Source of the DNA: Bacillota bacterium
GTDB taxonomy: Bacteria > Bacillota > Dethiobacteria > Dethiobacterales > Dethiobacteraceae
Assembly (NCBI GenBank): GCA_024650095.1
Contig: JANKMV010000019.1
Coordinates: forward strand, 1 to 13,807
Direction: 5' to 3'
DNA length: 13,807 nt
Shown here piece after piece: positions 5,602-13,780 of the stretch. A program made the translations under genes and the position numbers. The notes under the pieces are model-generated. The model was not told the origin of the DNA, searched no databases, and worked only from the letters and a program-made list of their open reading frames with translations. Every line of letters begins with the position of its first letter. The first letter of the stretch is position 1.

Positions 5602-6936
5602 GTGAAGGACTACTTAGAGGTTAATGTAGTTCGTTTTATTCATCTTCTACGTCATGCGGGCCTGCGCATTGGTAGTGGTGAAGTGATTGATGCGTTGCAA
5701 GCGCTCACCTTGGTGGGCGTTGTAGAGCGGGACGCTGTGCGGATTGCATTGAAGTCGACACTGGTGAAGCGTCCAGGGGAGCAAGCCATTTTTGAGAAAG
5801 CGTTTGCACTGTTTTTTGGTTCACCGAATAAACGGGAGGCGGAAGAGGCGCGTTATCGAAAAAAACTCGAGCAGCGCGAAGAGATGCTCGACGAAGCCAA
5901 CGAGGAACTTACCTTTCAGGGACAGCCGTTGGAGTTATCGGAACAGGAAAAGTTGGTGTATGCCAATATTCCCGAGCAAGATCGACAAAAATTACGATCT
6001 TTTATTGAAAAGACTGCTGCCGGTAAGAATGTAGATCAGCATTTTCATCCCATTTTAGAAAGTGTAGTGAAGGGTTCTCTTTCGTATTGGCGTAAAAGTT
6101 TGCGTAATGAACTGGACCTTAGCAAAACGCCGCAAACGGGTGATGAACAACTGAATGCCTTGTTGGACAGTGTTGGCCGTGTGGATCGTCATGATGACGG
6201 TTCGTTGCTAGAAGAGGATATGCAAAATATTGCGGATAAGGACTTGCCCCGAGCGCGGGCGCTAATACGTAAGTTGGCACGGCAGATGGAAGTCCAAATT
6301 GCGCGGCGTTATCGGCAGAGCAATAAACATAAGCGCTTGGACGTACGCAAAAGTATCCGACATAACATGCGTTTTGGGGGTACGATGTTCCACCTGCGCT
6401 ATCGTAGCCGTCGTATTCAGAAACCGAAACTATTGCTACTCTGTGATGTATCGGGCTCCATGGCAAGGTACGCGAGCTTTGCACTACAGTTCATTTATGG
6501 TATTAATAGCGTGGTGGGTAGTATTGAAAGCTTTGTTTTCGCAGAGGAATTAGAACGTGTTACTCCGTATTTCCGCGAGGGCGATGATTTTTCCACGACG
6601 ATGTTAACTGTGATGAATGAGTCACAGGAATGGGGTCGGGGTACACATATCGCGCCCGTGTTACAGGCGCTGCGTCGTGAGTATGAAAACATCTTAACGG
6701 GTCAAACATATATTCTGATTGTGAGTGACACTAAAACCATGGCTGTGGACGATGCTGTGCAGGAATTGCGACAAATTAAAAGAATGGTAAAAGATGTAGT
6801 ATGGCTTAACACATTGCCAGCACAGGATTGGCAAACAGCCAGATCCGTGGAGGCTTTTTCGCAGGTGGTACGCATGTATCCTTGCAATACATTGTCAGAT
6901 CTAGAACAGGTGATGCGGCAAAAGATTATCAACTAA
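5602..6936 (+). CDS. VWA-domain protein, CoxE family
   Basis: A 444-residue protein whose C-terminal part is a von Willebrand A domain of the CoxE type. The MIDAS metal site is D282-V-S284-G-S286, with T348 (GRGTHI) and D376 (IVSDT) as the other ligands. The N-terminal segment FIHLLRHAGLRIGSGEVIDAL is typical of the family, and a charged helical region with KKLEQREEMLDEANEEL lies at about 88-104. The GTG at 5602 is chosen as start: it is one base after the MoxR stop and gives the conserved N-terminus, although the ribosome site is weak, consistent with coupled translation. The frame stays open upstream to 5545. VWA partners bind a MoxR ATPase and bring substrate to it. With the AAA+ gene before and cooC after, a role in metallo-enzyme assembly is the best inference. 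Confidence 0.85.
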   Translation: MKDYLEVNVVRFIHLLRHAGLRIGSGEVIDALQALTLVGVVERDAVRIALKSTLVKRPGEQAIFEKAFALFFGSPNKREAEEARYRKKLEQREEMLDEANEELTFQGQPLELSEQEKLVYANIPEQDRQKLRSFIEKTAAGKNVDQHFHPILESVVKGSLSYWRKSLRNELDLSKTPQTGDEQLNALLDSVGRVDRHDDGSLLEEDMQNIADKDLPRARALIRKLARQMEVQIARRYRQSNKHKRLDVRKSIRHNMRFGGTMFHLRYRSRRIQKPKLLLLCDVSGSMARYASFALQFIYGINSVVGSIESFVFAEELERVTPYFREGDDFSTTMLTVMNESQEWGRGTHIAPVLQALRREYENILTGQTYILIVSDTKTMAVDDAVQELRQIKRMVKDVVWLNTLPAQDWQTARSVEAFSQVVRMYPCNTLSDLEQVMRQKIIN

Positions 6937-6956
6937 TATAAGCGGGAGGGAATGAA

Positions 6957-7712
6957 ATGAAACAGATTGCCATAGCCGGAAAGGGTGGGGTGGGAAAAAC
7001 CACCTTCACAGCGCTAATGTTGCGCCACTTATTGAAAAATAAACCAGGAAAAGCAGTATTAGCTGTAGATGCAGATCCCAATGCTAACTTAAATGAAGCG
7101 CTGGGCTTAGAGGTGGAAAACACGATTTCCACTATTTTGGAAAATACAAAAATACCGAATGTTGTCCCCACAGGAATGTCCAAGGAAATGTATATTGAAT
7201 TTAAATTACAGGCTGCTTTGGCGGAAACAGATAGCTATGATTTGCTGGTCATGGGTAATCCCCAGAAGGCGGGTTGTTATTGCTATCCCAATGACTTACT
7301 ACGTAAACACCTAGAAACACTTCGTGCTAATTATGACTATGTGATGGTAGATAATGAAGCCGGCTTGGAACATTTAAGCCGTCGCATCATCTCTAAGGTT
7401 GATATCTTAATTGTTGTAAGCGACGCTGCTGCTCGCAGTATTCGCTCGGCCGCTCGTGTGCATGATATTGCTAAGGGTGTGGGTTTAGACATTAAGGAGA
7501 TGTATTTAGTGGTTACCAAGGTGACTACGGGTAATGAAATTGAACAGTTGCAAGGAGAGATTGATAAAACGGGTTTACAATTAATTGGCACCATCCCCCT
7601 AGATCCTCTTGTCTCAGATTATGATGTCCGAGGGGAAGCGCTAATCAACTTACCTGATGATGCACCATCTGTGGAAGCGGTTGACGCGATTTTAAAGAAA
7701 ATTAACTTATAA
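6957..7712 (+). CDS. cooC: CooC-type nickel-insertion ATPase (carbon monoxide dehydrogenase accessory protein)
   Basis: A 251-residue MinD/SIMIBI-class P-loop ATPase. It has the deviant Walker A GKGGVGKTT (8-16, signature lysine K9), a switch-like VDADPNANL (37-45), and the CooC hallmark GCYCYPNDLLR (106-116) with the metal-binding C107-x-C109. VDNEAGLEHLSRR (131-143) is also highly typical. CooC dimers bind nickel through the CxC motif and use ATP to load it into the C-cluster of Ni-CODH; AcsF paralogues do the same for acetyl-CoA synthase, and the sequence alone does not separate the two confidently. GGGAGGG at 6944-6950 precedes the ATG by 6 bp. It is the third gene of the MoxR-VWA operon, 20 bp after the VWA stop. 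No CODH gene lies in the window. It ends 13 bp from the convergent UPF0126 gene, with no visible terminator. Confidence 0.9.
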   Translation: MKQIAIAGKGGVGKTTFTALMLRHLLKNKPGKAVLAVDADPNANLNEALGLEVENTISTILENTKIPNVVPTGMSKEMYIEFKLQAALAETDSYDLLVMGNPQKAGCYCYPNDLLRKHLETLRANYDYVMVDNEAGLEHLSRRIISKVDILIVVSDAAARSIRSAARVHDIAKGVGLDIKEMYLVVTKVTTGNEIEQLQGEIDKTGLQLIGTIPLDPLVSDYDVRGEALINLPDDAPSVEAVDAILKKINL

Positions 7713-7725
7713 TAGCTAGACTTAC

Positions 7726-8328
7726 TTAATAGGGATGGGGTAATTTCCAGCGATAGCGAATGGCCAAGATGCGTAACAAAACCACAAACGCTGTTACTAT
7801 GGCCATGGTAACCCGTCGCGGTAAACCTAGCCCTTCGAGGATGAGATAAACAATGCCACCCAAGATGCAGGTAATGGCGTAGAAATCACGTGTGAGTACG
7901 TAGGGGATTTCTTGAGCGAGGACATCACGGATCATGCCCCCTGCTACCGCGGTGATGGTACCTAAGATAACGGCGCTTGTGGGAGTAATGGCTACATCGA
8001 GTGCTTTGGTGACACCAATGGTGACGAAGGTACCTAAACCGAGTGCGTCGGCCAGTAGTACCACTGATTGGATGCGTAAGAGTTGCTCTACAAACAAATA
8101 TGTGAGCAGCGAGCCACAAATGGCTAAGTAGAAATAGAGATCTTGACGGAGCGCAAATGGGGGAAATTGCCCAATTAAAATTTCACGTAGTGTACCGCCA
8201 CCGATGGCGGTTACTGTCCCCAGGACGATTATTCCAAAGAGGTCCATATTCTTTTTTATGCCCACCATCGCTCCGGATACGGCAAAGAAAAATGTACCAA
8301 CTAAATCTAGGATCAAAAGCAAATTCAC
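7726..8328 (-). CDS. UPF0126 (YadS/YicG-type) integral membrane protein, TRIC-like
   Basis: A 200-residue hydrophobic protein with about seven transmembrane helices in two repeats. Each repeat carries the family signature, GGGTLREIL (53-61) and AGGMIRDVL (about 130-138), in which the glycines break a membrane helix. These are the UPF0126/glycine-transporter-type domains, related to trimeric intracellular cation channels. The transported solute is not established for most members. The start is a GTG at 8328, set by AAGGGGGG seven bases upstream on the minus strand. The gene converges on cooC and diverges from sfsA across 79 bp. It has no obvious functional link to either neighbour. Confidence 0.85.
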   Translation of the reverse strand: MNLLLILDLVGTFFFAVSGAMVGIKKNMDLFGIIVLGTVTAIGGGTLREILIGQFPPFALRQDLYFYLAICGSLLTYLFVEQLLRIQSVVLLADALGLGTFVTIGVTKALDVAITPTSAVILGTITAVAGGMIRDVLAQEIPYVLTRDFYAITCILGGIVYLILEGLGLPRRVTMAIVTAFVVLLRILAIRYRWKLPHPY

Positions 8329-8407
8329 AGCTATGCCCCCCTTGATATACTTGGAGTATATAGGTAGTTGGATCTACGCACGAGAGAGGAAAGTGACAGG
8401 ACGCTAT
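8329..8407. promoter_or_regulatory. Divergent promoter region with back-to-back TATACT palindrome
   Basis: TATACT-TGG-AGTATA (8346-8360) is a perfect 6-bp inverted repeat. It offers a TATACT -10 hexamer to each strand. For the plus strand, TTCACA (8324-8329) sits at 16 bp and matches the -35 consensus at five of six bases. No good -35 is seen for the minus strand. It could also be an operator. Confidence 0.4.
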
Positions 8408-9106
8408 ATGGAGATGCATATTCCCTTTAAGCCTACATTATCTGGTTGCTTTTTAGAGCGGCGGAATCGATTTGTGGCATTGGTGGAACTAGATGGTGAA
8501 CCGGTACATGCGCATATTGCCACCTCCGGCCGTTTGTGGGAACTGCTTGTGCCAAATGCCAAGGTGCTCCTTGAACCCAGTACATCCACTACGCGGCGTA
8601 CGCCCTATAGTGTGCGCGCAGTTTGGCACCAGGGAATATGGGTATCCATTGATGCACAGCTACCTAATCGTCTCCTGCGCCAGATTCTCTCACATAATAA
8701 ACTGCCCCCTTTTGCCGCTTGTCAGTTTGTGCGAAGTGAACCTGCTTATAGTGGGGGCCGTTTTGATTTTCTCTTGGAAGAGCAAGGGCAAGCGGTTTAT
8801 TTGGAGGTTAAGTCGGTAACATTAGTGGATGCTGGCGTCGCACTTTTTCCCGATGCGCCCACTGTGCGAGGCCGCCGCCACTTGGATCACTTGGCTATTT
8901 TACGTGGCGAAGGTTGTCGTTGCGCTGTAATTTTTATTGTACAGCGTGAGGACGCAATATATTTTACACCAAACCGAGTAACTGATCCGGCTTTTGCCCA
9001 GTCACTGCGAAGTGCAGTGGCTGCAGGGGTCGAAGCATATGCGTATCGTTGCTTAGTCAATCCAGCCGGTCTGACGCTTACGCAACGCATACCGGTATTG
9101 ATATAG
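8408..9106 (+). CDS. sfsA: SfsA family DNA/RNA nuclease-like protein
   Basis: A 232-residue SfsA (sugar fermentation stimulation) family protein, of the usual length. The C-terminal half shows the family core: GGRFDFLL (116-123), VYLEVKSVTL (130-139) and FPDAPTVRGRRHLDHL (147-162). The D120 and E133-V-K135 residues resemble a PD-(D/E)XK nuclease centre. The N-terminal half is the expected OB-fold region, with LERRNRFVALVEL (16-28). The open frame runs back to 8204, antisense to the UPF0126 gene, but the ATG at 8408, with AGGA six bases upstream, gives the right family length; 8414 is a possible alternative. The cellular role is poorly defined; nucleic-acid binding is known in E. coli. The phosphoribosyltransferase gene begins 21 bp after its stop, so the two are probably co-transcribed. 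Confidence 0.9.
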   Translation: MEMHIPFKPTLSGCFLERRNRFVALVELDGEPVHAHIATSGRLWELLVPNAKVLLEPSTSTTRRTPYSVRAVWHQGIWVSIDAQLPNRLLRQILSHNKLPPFAACQFVRSEPAYSGGRFDFLLEEQGQAVYLEVKSVTLVDAGVALFPDAPTVRGRRHLDHLAILRGEGCRCAVIFIVQREDAIYFTPNRVTDPAFAQSLRSAVAAGVEAYAYRCLVNPAGLTLTQRIPVLI

Positions 9107-9126
9107 CTAACGCTGGAGGTGTTCAC

Positions 9127-9786
9127 TTGAGAGGAACACACTATCTAAACAGAATGCATGCAGGAGAAGAACTGGCAGCCAGACTTTTGTCAGAGCAAGA
9201 TGGGCCAGCAGTGGTGCTGGCGGTACCTCGTGGCGGTGTCCCCGTTGCCGTGCCGGTTGCGCGAGCACTAGGTTGCTCCCTTGATTTAATCATCCCGCGA
9301 AAAATTGGTGCGCCCGGACAGCCCGAGGTGGCCATTGGTGCTGTTTGTGAGGATGGGGAGATTTTACTTAATCCTCTGCTCGTGCAACAGTTACAGATTT
9401 CCGATGACTACATTAACACAAAAGCAGCGCAGGCTGTCAGTGAAATTAAGCGGCGTTTATTTGTTTATCGGGGTGAGCAAGCGGCTGTGGATGTACGGGG
9501 CAAAACCGTAATTATGATCGATGATGGCGTGGCAACGGGCTTTACTATTACCGCGGCTCTTCAGTCGGTCAGACGTTTGCACCCTAAAAAACTTATTTTA
9601 GCGATCCCAGTGGCGCCACCAAATACGATTGCCACATTATTTGGGGAAGTGGAGCGAGTTATTTGCCCCTTGCAGCCAGAAGAATTTAGTGCTGTAGGAC
9701 AGTTTTATGACCAATTTCCCCAACTAACGGATCGAGATGTGATCCAACTATTGGCTTCAGTGGGGACTGACGCCAACAGGAGTTAA
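9127..9786 (+). CDS. Phosphoribosyltransferase-family protein
   Basis: A 219-residue type I phosphoribosyltransferase-fold protein. The PRPP-binding loop is VIMIDDGVATGFT (128-140), with the acidic pair D132/D133 and the ATG turn. The N-terminal part has the pyrophosphate-side segment VPRGGVPVA (33-41) and an opening FxNR-x-AG-type pattern (YLNRMHAGEELA) common to this stand-alone bacterial group. These proteins are often annotated simply as PRTase and their base substrate is unknown. The start is a TTG at 9127, fixed by GGAGGT at 9115-9120; reading from 9049 would overlap sfsA without support. It probably shares a transcript with sfsA. No nucleotide-pathway genes are nearby to suggest a substrate. 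Confidence 0.85.
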   Translation: MRGTHYLNRMHAGEELAARLLSEQDGPAVVLAVPRGGVPVAVPVARALGCSLDLIIPRKIGAPGQPEVAIGAVCEDGEILLNPLLVQQLQISDDYINTKAAQAVSEIKRRLFVYRGEQAAVDVRGKTVIMIDDGVATGFTITAALQSVRRLHPKKLILAIPVAPPNTIATLFGEVERVICPLQPEEFSAVGQFYDQFPQLTDRDVIQLLASVGTDANRS

Positions 9787-9851
9787 CAAAGACAAGTCGA
9801 ATTAAATGAACTAAGATAAAGAAATGTTTTTGCAAAACCGGAGGGATAAAA

Positions 9852-11444
9852 TTGAAGCTAACGTTTTGCGGCGGAGCACGTACCGTCACAGGTTCATCAT
9901 TTCTATTAGAAGCAGCGGGTATGAAAATTCTCATCGATTGTGGCATGTTTCAGGGAGGCCGACGCTTACGAACACGTAATTTCAGCCAGTATCCTTATAA
10001 TCCAGCAGAAATTGACTATATTATCGTTTCACATTCCCATATTGACCATTCAGGCTTGGTGCCACGTCTGATAAAAGATGGGTTTCGGGGACGAGTAATA
10101 GCCACGCCTGCCACGGCTGATCTCGCTAGTATCATGCTACCAGATAGCGGTTATATTCAGGAGATGGAGGCGGAGTGGGAGAACCGGAAAAACTTGCGCG
10201 CTGGACGAGAGTTAGTTGAACCTTTATACACTGTGGAGGAAGCAGAGCGTGCTTTAAAATATTTTGATGCGCTTGATTATTATACAGCAACCCCTTTGTC
10301 CGAGCACATAACTCTTACATTTTATGATGCCGGCCATATACTGGGTTCGGCCATCACTGAGTTGACCGTTGCTGAGGAAGGCCGGACGGAAAAAATCGTC
10401 TTTTCTGGCGATCTTGGCAAATCAAATCAACCCATCATCCGGGATCCTGATGTGCTCGAGGCCGCCGATTATTTACTAATTGAAGGTACGTATGGGACTC
10501 GTGAACATGAGCAGGAAACGCAAAAATTAGATATTCTGCAGCAAGTGATTCATGATACGGTAGAGCGCCAGGGTAATGTGGTGATTCCGTCTTTTGCTGT
10601 GGGTCGCACTCAGGAGCTATTATATTATCTTAGTCGGCTTATGCGTGATAATAAAATTCCCAACGTACCTATTTATATTGATAGTCCTTTGGCCATTTCT
10701 GCGACAGAGATTTTCTCTCGCCATCCAGAAGCGTATGATACGCAAATGCGACAACTATTGCAAAATGGGCAAGACCCCTTTAATTTCCCAGAAGTTATCT
10801 ATACGAGAACCGCCGACGAATCGAAACTGATAAATAAGGGTCCTGGAGGCAAGATCATAATTTCTGCCAGTGGTATGGCCGACGCGGGGCGGATTAAGCA
10901 TCATCTTAAGCACAATCTTTGGCGTGCGGAATCCACCATACTTTTTGTGGGGTACCAAGCAGAGGGCACACTCGGCCGGAGAATTCTAGACGGTGTAAAA
11001 AGAGTCAAAATTTTTGGTGAAGAAATTAAAGTCAATGCACACATAGTTAGCATTGATGGTTTTTCCGCCCATGCAGATCGTTCAGAATTACTAGATTGGT
11101 TGAGGGCGTTCACAAAAAAGCCAAAACAAGTGATCCTAGTGCATGGAGAAGAAGATGTGCTGATCCAATTCTCTTCACAGATTGAACGTGAGCTTGGGTT
11201 ACCTACCTATATTCCCAATTATTTGGAGACAATGGAACTAAAAGCAAGTACAGCACAATTAGCTGCAGAACGGCCTTTGTCTAGTGTGAGAGTACAGGAG
11301 TTATTTCAAGCTTGGCAAGATTTTAAAGGGGAATATACAAAGCGCTTGGAACTGGCTATGCTAGAAGAAGATGTCGACGAGCGACTAATCGAATTAGAGC
11401 AAGAATTGGCAGCTATGAAAAGTTGTATTGTGGAAAACGATTAA
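9852..11444 (+). CDS. Beta-CASP metallo-beta-lactamase, CPSF-73-like RNA-processing exonuclease family
   Basis: A 530-residue metallo-beta-lactamase with a beta-CASP insert and a C-terminal RMMBL segment. Metal ligands are visible in HSHIDHSG (61-68: H61, H63, D65, H66), AGHILGS (H162) and FSGDLG (D187). Beta-CASP motifs are IEGTYG (motif A, E211), a His in KHHLKH (349-354, motif B) and FSAHAD (404-409, H407, motif C). This layout is that of bacterial CPSF-73/TTHA0252-type ribonucleases rather than RNase J, which is built differently at the C-terminus. The last 60 residues form a charged helical tail. The start is a TTG at 9852, supported by GGAGGG (9840-9845). fabZ begins 11 bp after the stop with its ribosome site just after the TAA, so the two form one transcript. 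RNA substrate unknown. Confidence 0.88.
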   Translation: MKLTFCGGARTVTGSSFLLEAAGMKILIDCGMFQGGRRLRTRNFSQYPYNPAEIDYIIVSHSHIDHSGLVPRLIKDGFRGRVIATPATADLASIMLPDSGYIQEMEAEWENRKNLRAGRELVEPLYTVEEAERALKYFDALDYYTATPLSEHITLTFYDAGHILGSAITELTVAEEGRTEKIVFSGDLGKSNQPIIRDPDVLEAADYLLIEGTYGTREHEQETQKLDILQQVIHDTVERQGNVVIPSFAVGRTQELLYYLSRLMRDNKIPNVPIYIDSPLAISATEIFSRHPEAYDTQMRQLLQNGQDPFNFPEVIYTRTADESKLINKGPGGKIIISASGMADAGRIKHHLKHNLWRAESTILFVGYQAEGTLGRRILDGVKRVKIFGEEIKVNAHIVSIDGFSAHADRSELLDWLRAFTKKPKQVILVHGEEDVLIQFSSQIERELGLPTYIPNYLETMELKASTAQLAAERPLSSVRVQELFQAWQDFKGEYTKRLELAMLEEDVDERLIELEQELAAMKSCIVEND

Positions 11445-11455
11445 GGAGGCAAACG

Positions 11456-11887
11456 ATGAATCAGGAGTGGGATATTCAAAGTGTGCTACCTCACCGTTAT
11501 CCATTCTTGTTAGTGGATAGGATGAATGAGGTTGAGCCTGGTAAGCGAGCGAAAGGAATTAAAAATGTTACCATTAATGAACCCTTTTTTCAAGGACATT
11601 TCCCCGGTTATCCGGTGATGCCGGGCGTTCTCATTGTGGAAGCCATGGCGCAGGTGGGCGCATTCGTTATTCTTAGTATGGAAGCGAATAAAGGTAAAAT
11701 CGCCCTCTTTGCTGGCATTGATCATTTGCGTTTTAAGCAACAAGTTGTGCCCGGGGATGTGCTCGAGTTGGAAATGGAGATCATTAAACTGCGTGGTCCC
11801 ATTGGTAAAGGCAAAGGTACGGCAACTGTCAATGGAAAAGTGGTGGCTACGGGCGAGCTAATGTTTGCGCTCACAGATGAAAAATAG
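11456..11887 (+). CDS. fabZ: 3-hydroxyacyl-[acyl-carrier-protein] dehydratase FabZ
   Basis: A 143-residue hotdog-fold dehydratase of normal FabZ length. [10 protein letters not shown] (13-22) and [21 protein letters not shown] (46-66) hold the catalytic H48 and E62. It removes water from 3-hydroxyacyl-ACP in the elongation cycle of fatty-acid synthesis, in the cytoplasm. The ATG at 11456 is fixed by AAGGAGG at 11443-11449; the frame is open upstream into the beta-CASP gene but that part is out-of-frame overlap. It lies away from other fab genes and is co-transcribed with the RNA-processing nuclease gene. Immediately after its stop comes the promoter for the metK leader. No separate terminator is visible between them, so some readthrough into the riboswitch is possible. 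Confidence 0.96.
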   Translation: MNQEWDIQSVLPHRYPFLLVDRMNEVEPGKRAKGIKNVTINEPFFQGHFPGYPVMPGVLIVEAMAQVGAFVILSMEANKGKIALFAGIDHLRFKQQVVPGDVLELEMEIIKLRGPIGKGKGTATVNGKVVATGELMFALTDEK

Positions 11888-11888
11888 T

Positions 11889-11918
11889 TTGACAAGTAGA
11901 GTGTAAATCAACTATTAT
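11889..11918 (+). promoter_or_regulatory. Sigma-A promoter of the metK leader
   Basis: A perfect TTGACA (11889-11894) one base after the fabZ stop, an 18-bp spacer, and TATTAT (11913-11918). Transcription would begin near 11925, about 20 nt before the SAM riboswitch. Confidence 0.7.
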
Positions 11919-11944
11919 TGAAATTGGTATAAATCAATTAAATA

Positions 11945-12097
11945 CTCTTATCAAGAGAGGTGGAGGGATTGGCCCGATGAAACCCGGCAACCGGACCCAT
12001 GTCTACGGTGCCAATTCCAACAGGTGAACTGCCTGGAAGATAAGAGAGGTGCCTCTGATAAAGAAACCTCTTGCATCCCGAAGAGGTTTTTTCTTTT
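11945..12097 (+). promoter_or_regulatory. SAM-I (S-box) riboswitch with intrinsic terminator
   Basis: The aptamer at 11945-12046 has the S-box core: AGAGAGGTGGAGGG, GGCCCGATGAAACCCGGCAA and the GGTGCCAATTCC region. The P1 helix pairs CTCTTATC (11945-11952) with GATAAGAG (12039-12046). The expression platform follows. AAACCTCTT (12064-12072) pairs with AAGAGGTTT (12081-12089) ahead of a T-rich tail, giving the terminator. AGAGGT (12045-12050), which overlaps the P1 strand, can pair with ACCTCT (12066-12071) as antiterminator. When SAM binds, P1 is stabilised and transcription stops. The controlled gene is metK, about 360 nt further on. Confidence 0.95.
12064..12097 (+). terminator. Terminator of the SAM riboswitch
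   Basis: Nine-base-pair stem AAACCTCTT/AAGAGGTTT with an 8-nt loop, followed by TTTTTTCTTTT. It is the off-state hairpin of the S-box leader. Confidence 0.9.
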
Positions 12098-12117
12098 GTA
12101 ATAACAAAATGGGGAGT

Positions 12118-12167
12118 GTAACCAGTATTGAAAAGCGCAGGCAAGGGAACTAAATAAGCGCCCTTTC
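12118..12167 (+). repeat. Copy 1 of a ~50-nt direct repeat in the metK leader
   Basis: Begins GTAACCAGTATTGAAAAG and shares most positions with 12344-12395, including the inner block AATAAGCGC. Its potential stem (GAAAAGCGC with GCGCCCTTTC) is imperfect. Confidence 0.7.
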
Positions 12168-12216
12168 AATATGTTTTAAAATCATGCAAATTAATTTAAA
12201 TGAAAGAACCCCCGAA

Positions 12217-12333
12217 TGTAGGGAACGGTCTTGACCGTTCCGGACTCCATAAAATTAGCAAAAGTTCGGTAAACCAGCGGGAATTCCAGATCTTATAAAA
12301 CAGCAAGCGGAACGGTCAAGACCGTTCCCTACA
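12217..12333. mobile_element. 117-bp MITE-like element with 26-bp terminal inverted repeats
   Basis: The left end (12217-12242) starts TGTAGGGAACGGTCTTGACC, and the right end (12308-12333) is its exact reverse complement over 26 bases. Each end is also a palindrome on its own, GGAACGGTC-TT-GACCGTTCC, so the element has nested hairpins. The 65-bp core is non-coding. The TA next to GGG at both ends is compatible with a TA target duplication, as made by IS630/Tc1-type transposases, but this reading is inference. No longer flanking duplication is visible. No transposase is in the window. Confidence 0.75.
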
Positions 12334-12343
12334 CTTTGTCAAC

Positions 12344-12395
12344 GTAGCCAGTATTGAAAAGTGCGGATAGTGGAACCGAATAAGCGCACTTTTCT
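12344..12395 (+). repeat. Copy 2 of the ~50-nt direct repeat, with perfect 10-bp hairpin
   Basis: Begins GTAGCCAGTATTGAAAAG, matching copy 1. GAAAAGTGCG (12356-12365) and CGCACTTTTC (12385-12394) form a perfect 10-bp stem around a 19-nt loop, 62 bp before the metK start. Confidence 0.7.
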
Positions 12396-12456
12396 TACAC
12401 CGTGTAAAATAAGGCAGTTTGAGTAAACCTAACCTAAGCAAGAAGGAGATGATAGC

Positions 12457-13650
12457 ATGGGCAAGAATTTTCTTTTTACTTCCGAGTCTGTTACCGAAGG
12501 ACATCCCGATAAGGTTTGCGATCAGATTTCGGATTCAATTTTAGATGCCATCGTTGCCAATGATCCACAAGCTCGTGTGGCCGCCGAGACATCTGTGACC
12601 ACTGGTTTAGTATTGGTGGCAGGCGAAATTACCACATCATGTTATGTGGATATTTCTAGAATTGTACGTGAAACGATCAAGGGTATTGGTTATACCCGAG
12701 CCAAATATGGCTTTGATGGTGACACATGTGCGGTGCTAACCTCAATTGATGAGCAATCTCCGGATATTGCCATGGGCGTTGATCGTTGTTTTGAGGCAAA
12801 AGCAGGAGAGTACAGCGAGGAAGAGTTGGATGCCATTGGTGCCGGTGATCAGGGGATGATGTTTGGCTATGCTTGTAATGAAACACCGGAGTTGATGCCA
12901 TTACCTATTGCCATGGCGCATCGATTGGCTCAACGGCTAGCAGAAGTTCGCAAAAGCAATATGCTTCCCTATCTGCGTCCTGATGGTAAAACACAGGTGA
13001 CTGTTAAATATGTAGATGGTAAGCCCGTGGGCATTAGCACAGTGGTGGTTTCCTCGCAGCATAGCGAAGATGTATCTTTAGAAAAGATAAAAGCGGATGT
13101 GATTGAGGCCGTCATTAGAGAGATTATTCCAGACGCTTACCTCTCCAAGGAGACACGTTTTTATGTCAACCCCACAGGTCGCTTTGTTGTGGGTGGTCCC
13201 CAGGGAGATGCGGGTCTAACCGGGCGTAAAATCATTGTGGACACGTATGGTGGTTATGCTCGTCATGGTGGCGGTGCTTTTTCCGGGAAAGATCCCACAA
13301 AGGTGGACCGCTCCGCAGCGTATGCCGCTCGATATGTAGCTAAAAATTTAGTGGCAGCTGGTTTAGCCGACAAATGTGAGGTGCAGTTGGCATACGCCAT
13401 TGGCGTAGCTCGTCCTCTCTCGCTGTTGGTAGAAACCTTTGGTACGGCAAAAATAGCCGAGGCGAAGCTGGAAGCATTAGTGAATCAATATTTTGACTTA
13501 CGCCCCGCGGCCATTATTCAAAATCTGCAGCTACGACGCCCCATCTATAAGCAAGTCGCGGCTTACGGCCATTTTGGCCGACCTGAGCTGGACTTGCCCT
13601 GGGAGAAAACAGATAAAGCCGAGCTGCTAAAAAAAGAAGCGGGCTTGTAA
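12457..13650 (+). CDS. metK: S-adenosylmethionine synthetase MetK
   Basis: A 397-residue MetK of standard length that makes S-adenosylmethionine from methionine and ATP in the cytoplasm. Conserved motifs are GHPDK (15-19, ATP), GAGDQG (128-133) and [16 protein letters not shown] (271-286, phosphate loop), with the YGGYARHGG stretch just before. The ATG at 12457 is set by AGAAGGAG at 12441-12448. Regulation is by the SAM-I riboswitch at 11945-12097: high SAM should stop transcription before the gene, giving product feedback. The leader is unusually long because it carries two repeats and a MITE-like element. No second promoter is clear just upstream of metK. A terminator follows 34 bp after the stop. 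Confidence 0.97.
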   Translation: MGKNFLFTSESVTEGHPDKVCDQISDSILDAIVANDPQARVAAETSVTTGLVLVAGEITTSCYVDISRIVRETIKGIGYTRAKYGFDGDTCAVLTSIDEQSPDIAMGVDRCFEAKAGEYSEEELDAIGAGDQGMMFGYACNETPELMPLPIAMAHRLAQRLAEVRKSNMLPYLRPDGKTQVTVKYVDGKPVGISTVVVSSQHSEDVSLEKIKADVIEAVIREIIPDAYLSKETRFYVNPTGRFVVGGPQGDAGLTGRKIIVDTYGGYARHGGGAFSGKDPTKVDRSAAYAARYVAKNLVAAGLADKCEVQLAYAIGVARPLSLLVETFGTAKIAEAKLEALVNQYFDLRPAAIIQNLQLRRPIYKQVAAYGHFGRPELDLPWEKTDKAELLKKEAGL

Positions 13651-13683
13651 GCAAAATACGTAAAAAATTATTGTAGTGAAGGG

Positions 13684-13729
13684 GAACCCTCTTACCGGAC
13701 AGCAAATGTTCGCCAGAGGGTTCTTTCTT
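13684..13729 (+). terminator. Rho-independent terminator of metK
   Basis: GAACCCTCT (13684-13692) pairs with AGAGGGTTC (13715-13723) around a 22-nt loop, then TTTCTT. The tail is interrupted by C but the stem is strong. Confidence 0.75.
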
Positions 13730-13780
13730 GTGCACTGGTAGGGAATATATCGCTTGCAGTTAGTAAGCGACCAATGTAAT

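Noticed and set aside
6119..6484. 121-codon minus-strand ORF inside the VWA gene
   Set aside because: Antisense to a gene with clear MIDAS motifs; no family features or ribosome site.
8204..8407. Longer N-terminus for SfsA
   Set aside because: The extra 68 codons are antisense to the UPF0126 gene, do not look like SfsA, and make the protein too long. ATG 8408 gives the standard length.
9049..9126. Longer N-terminus for the phosphoribosyltransferase
   Set aside because: It overlaps the end of sfsA and has no ribosome site; GGAGGT at 9115-9120 points to TTG 9127.
11938..12169. Minus-strand ORFs across the SAM riboswitch
   Set aside because: These are antisense shadows of a conserved RNA and have no ribosome site.
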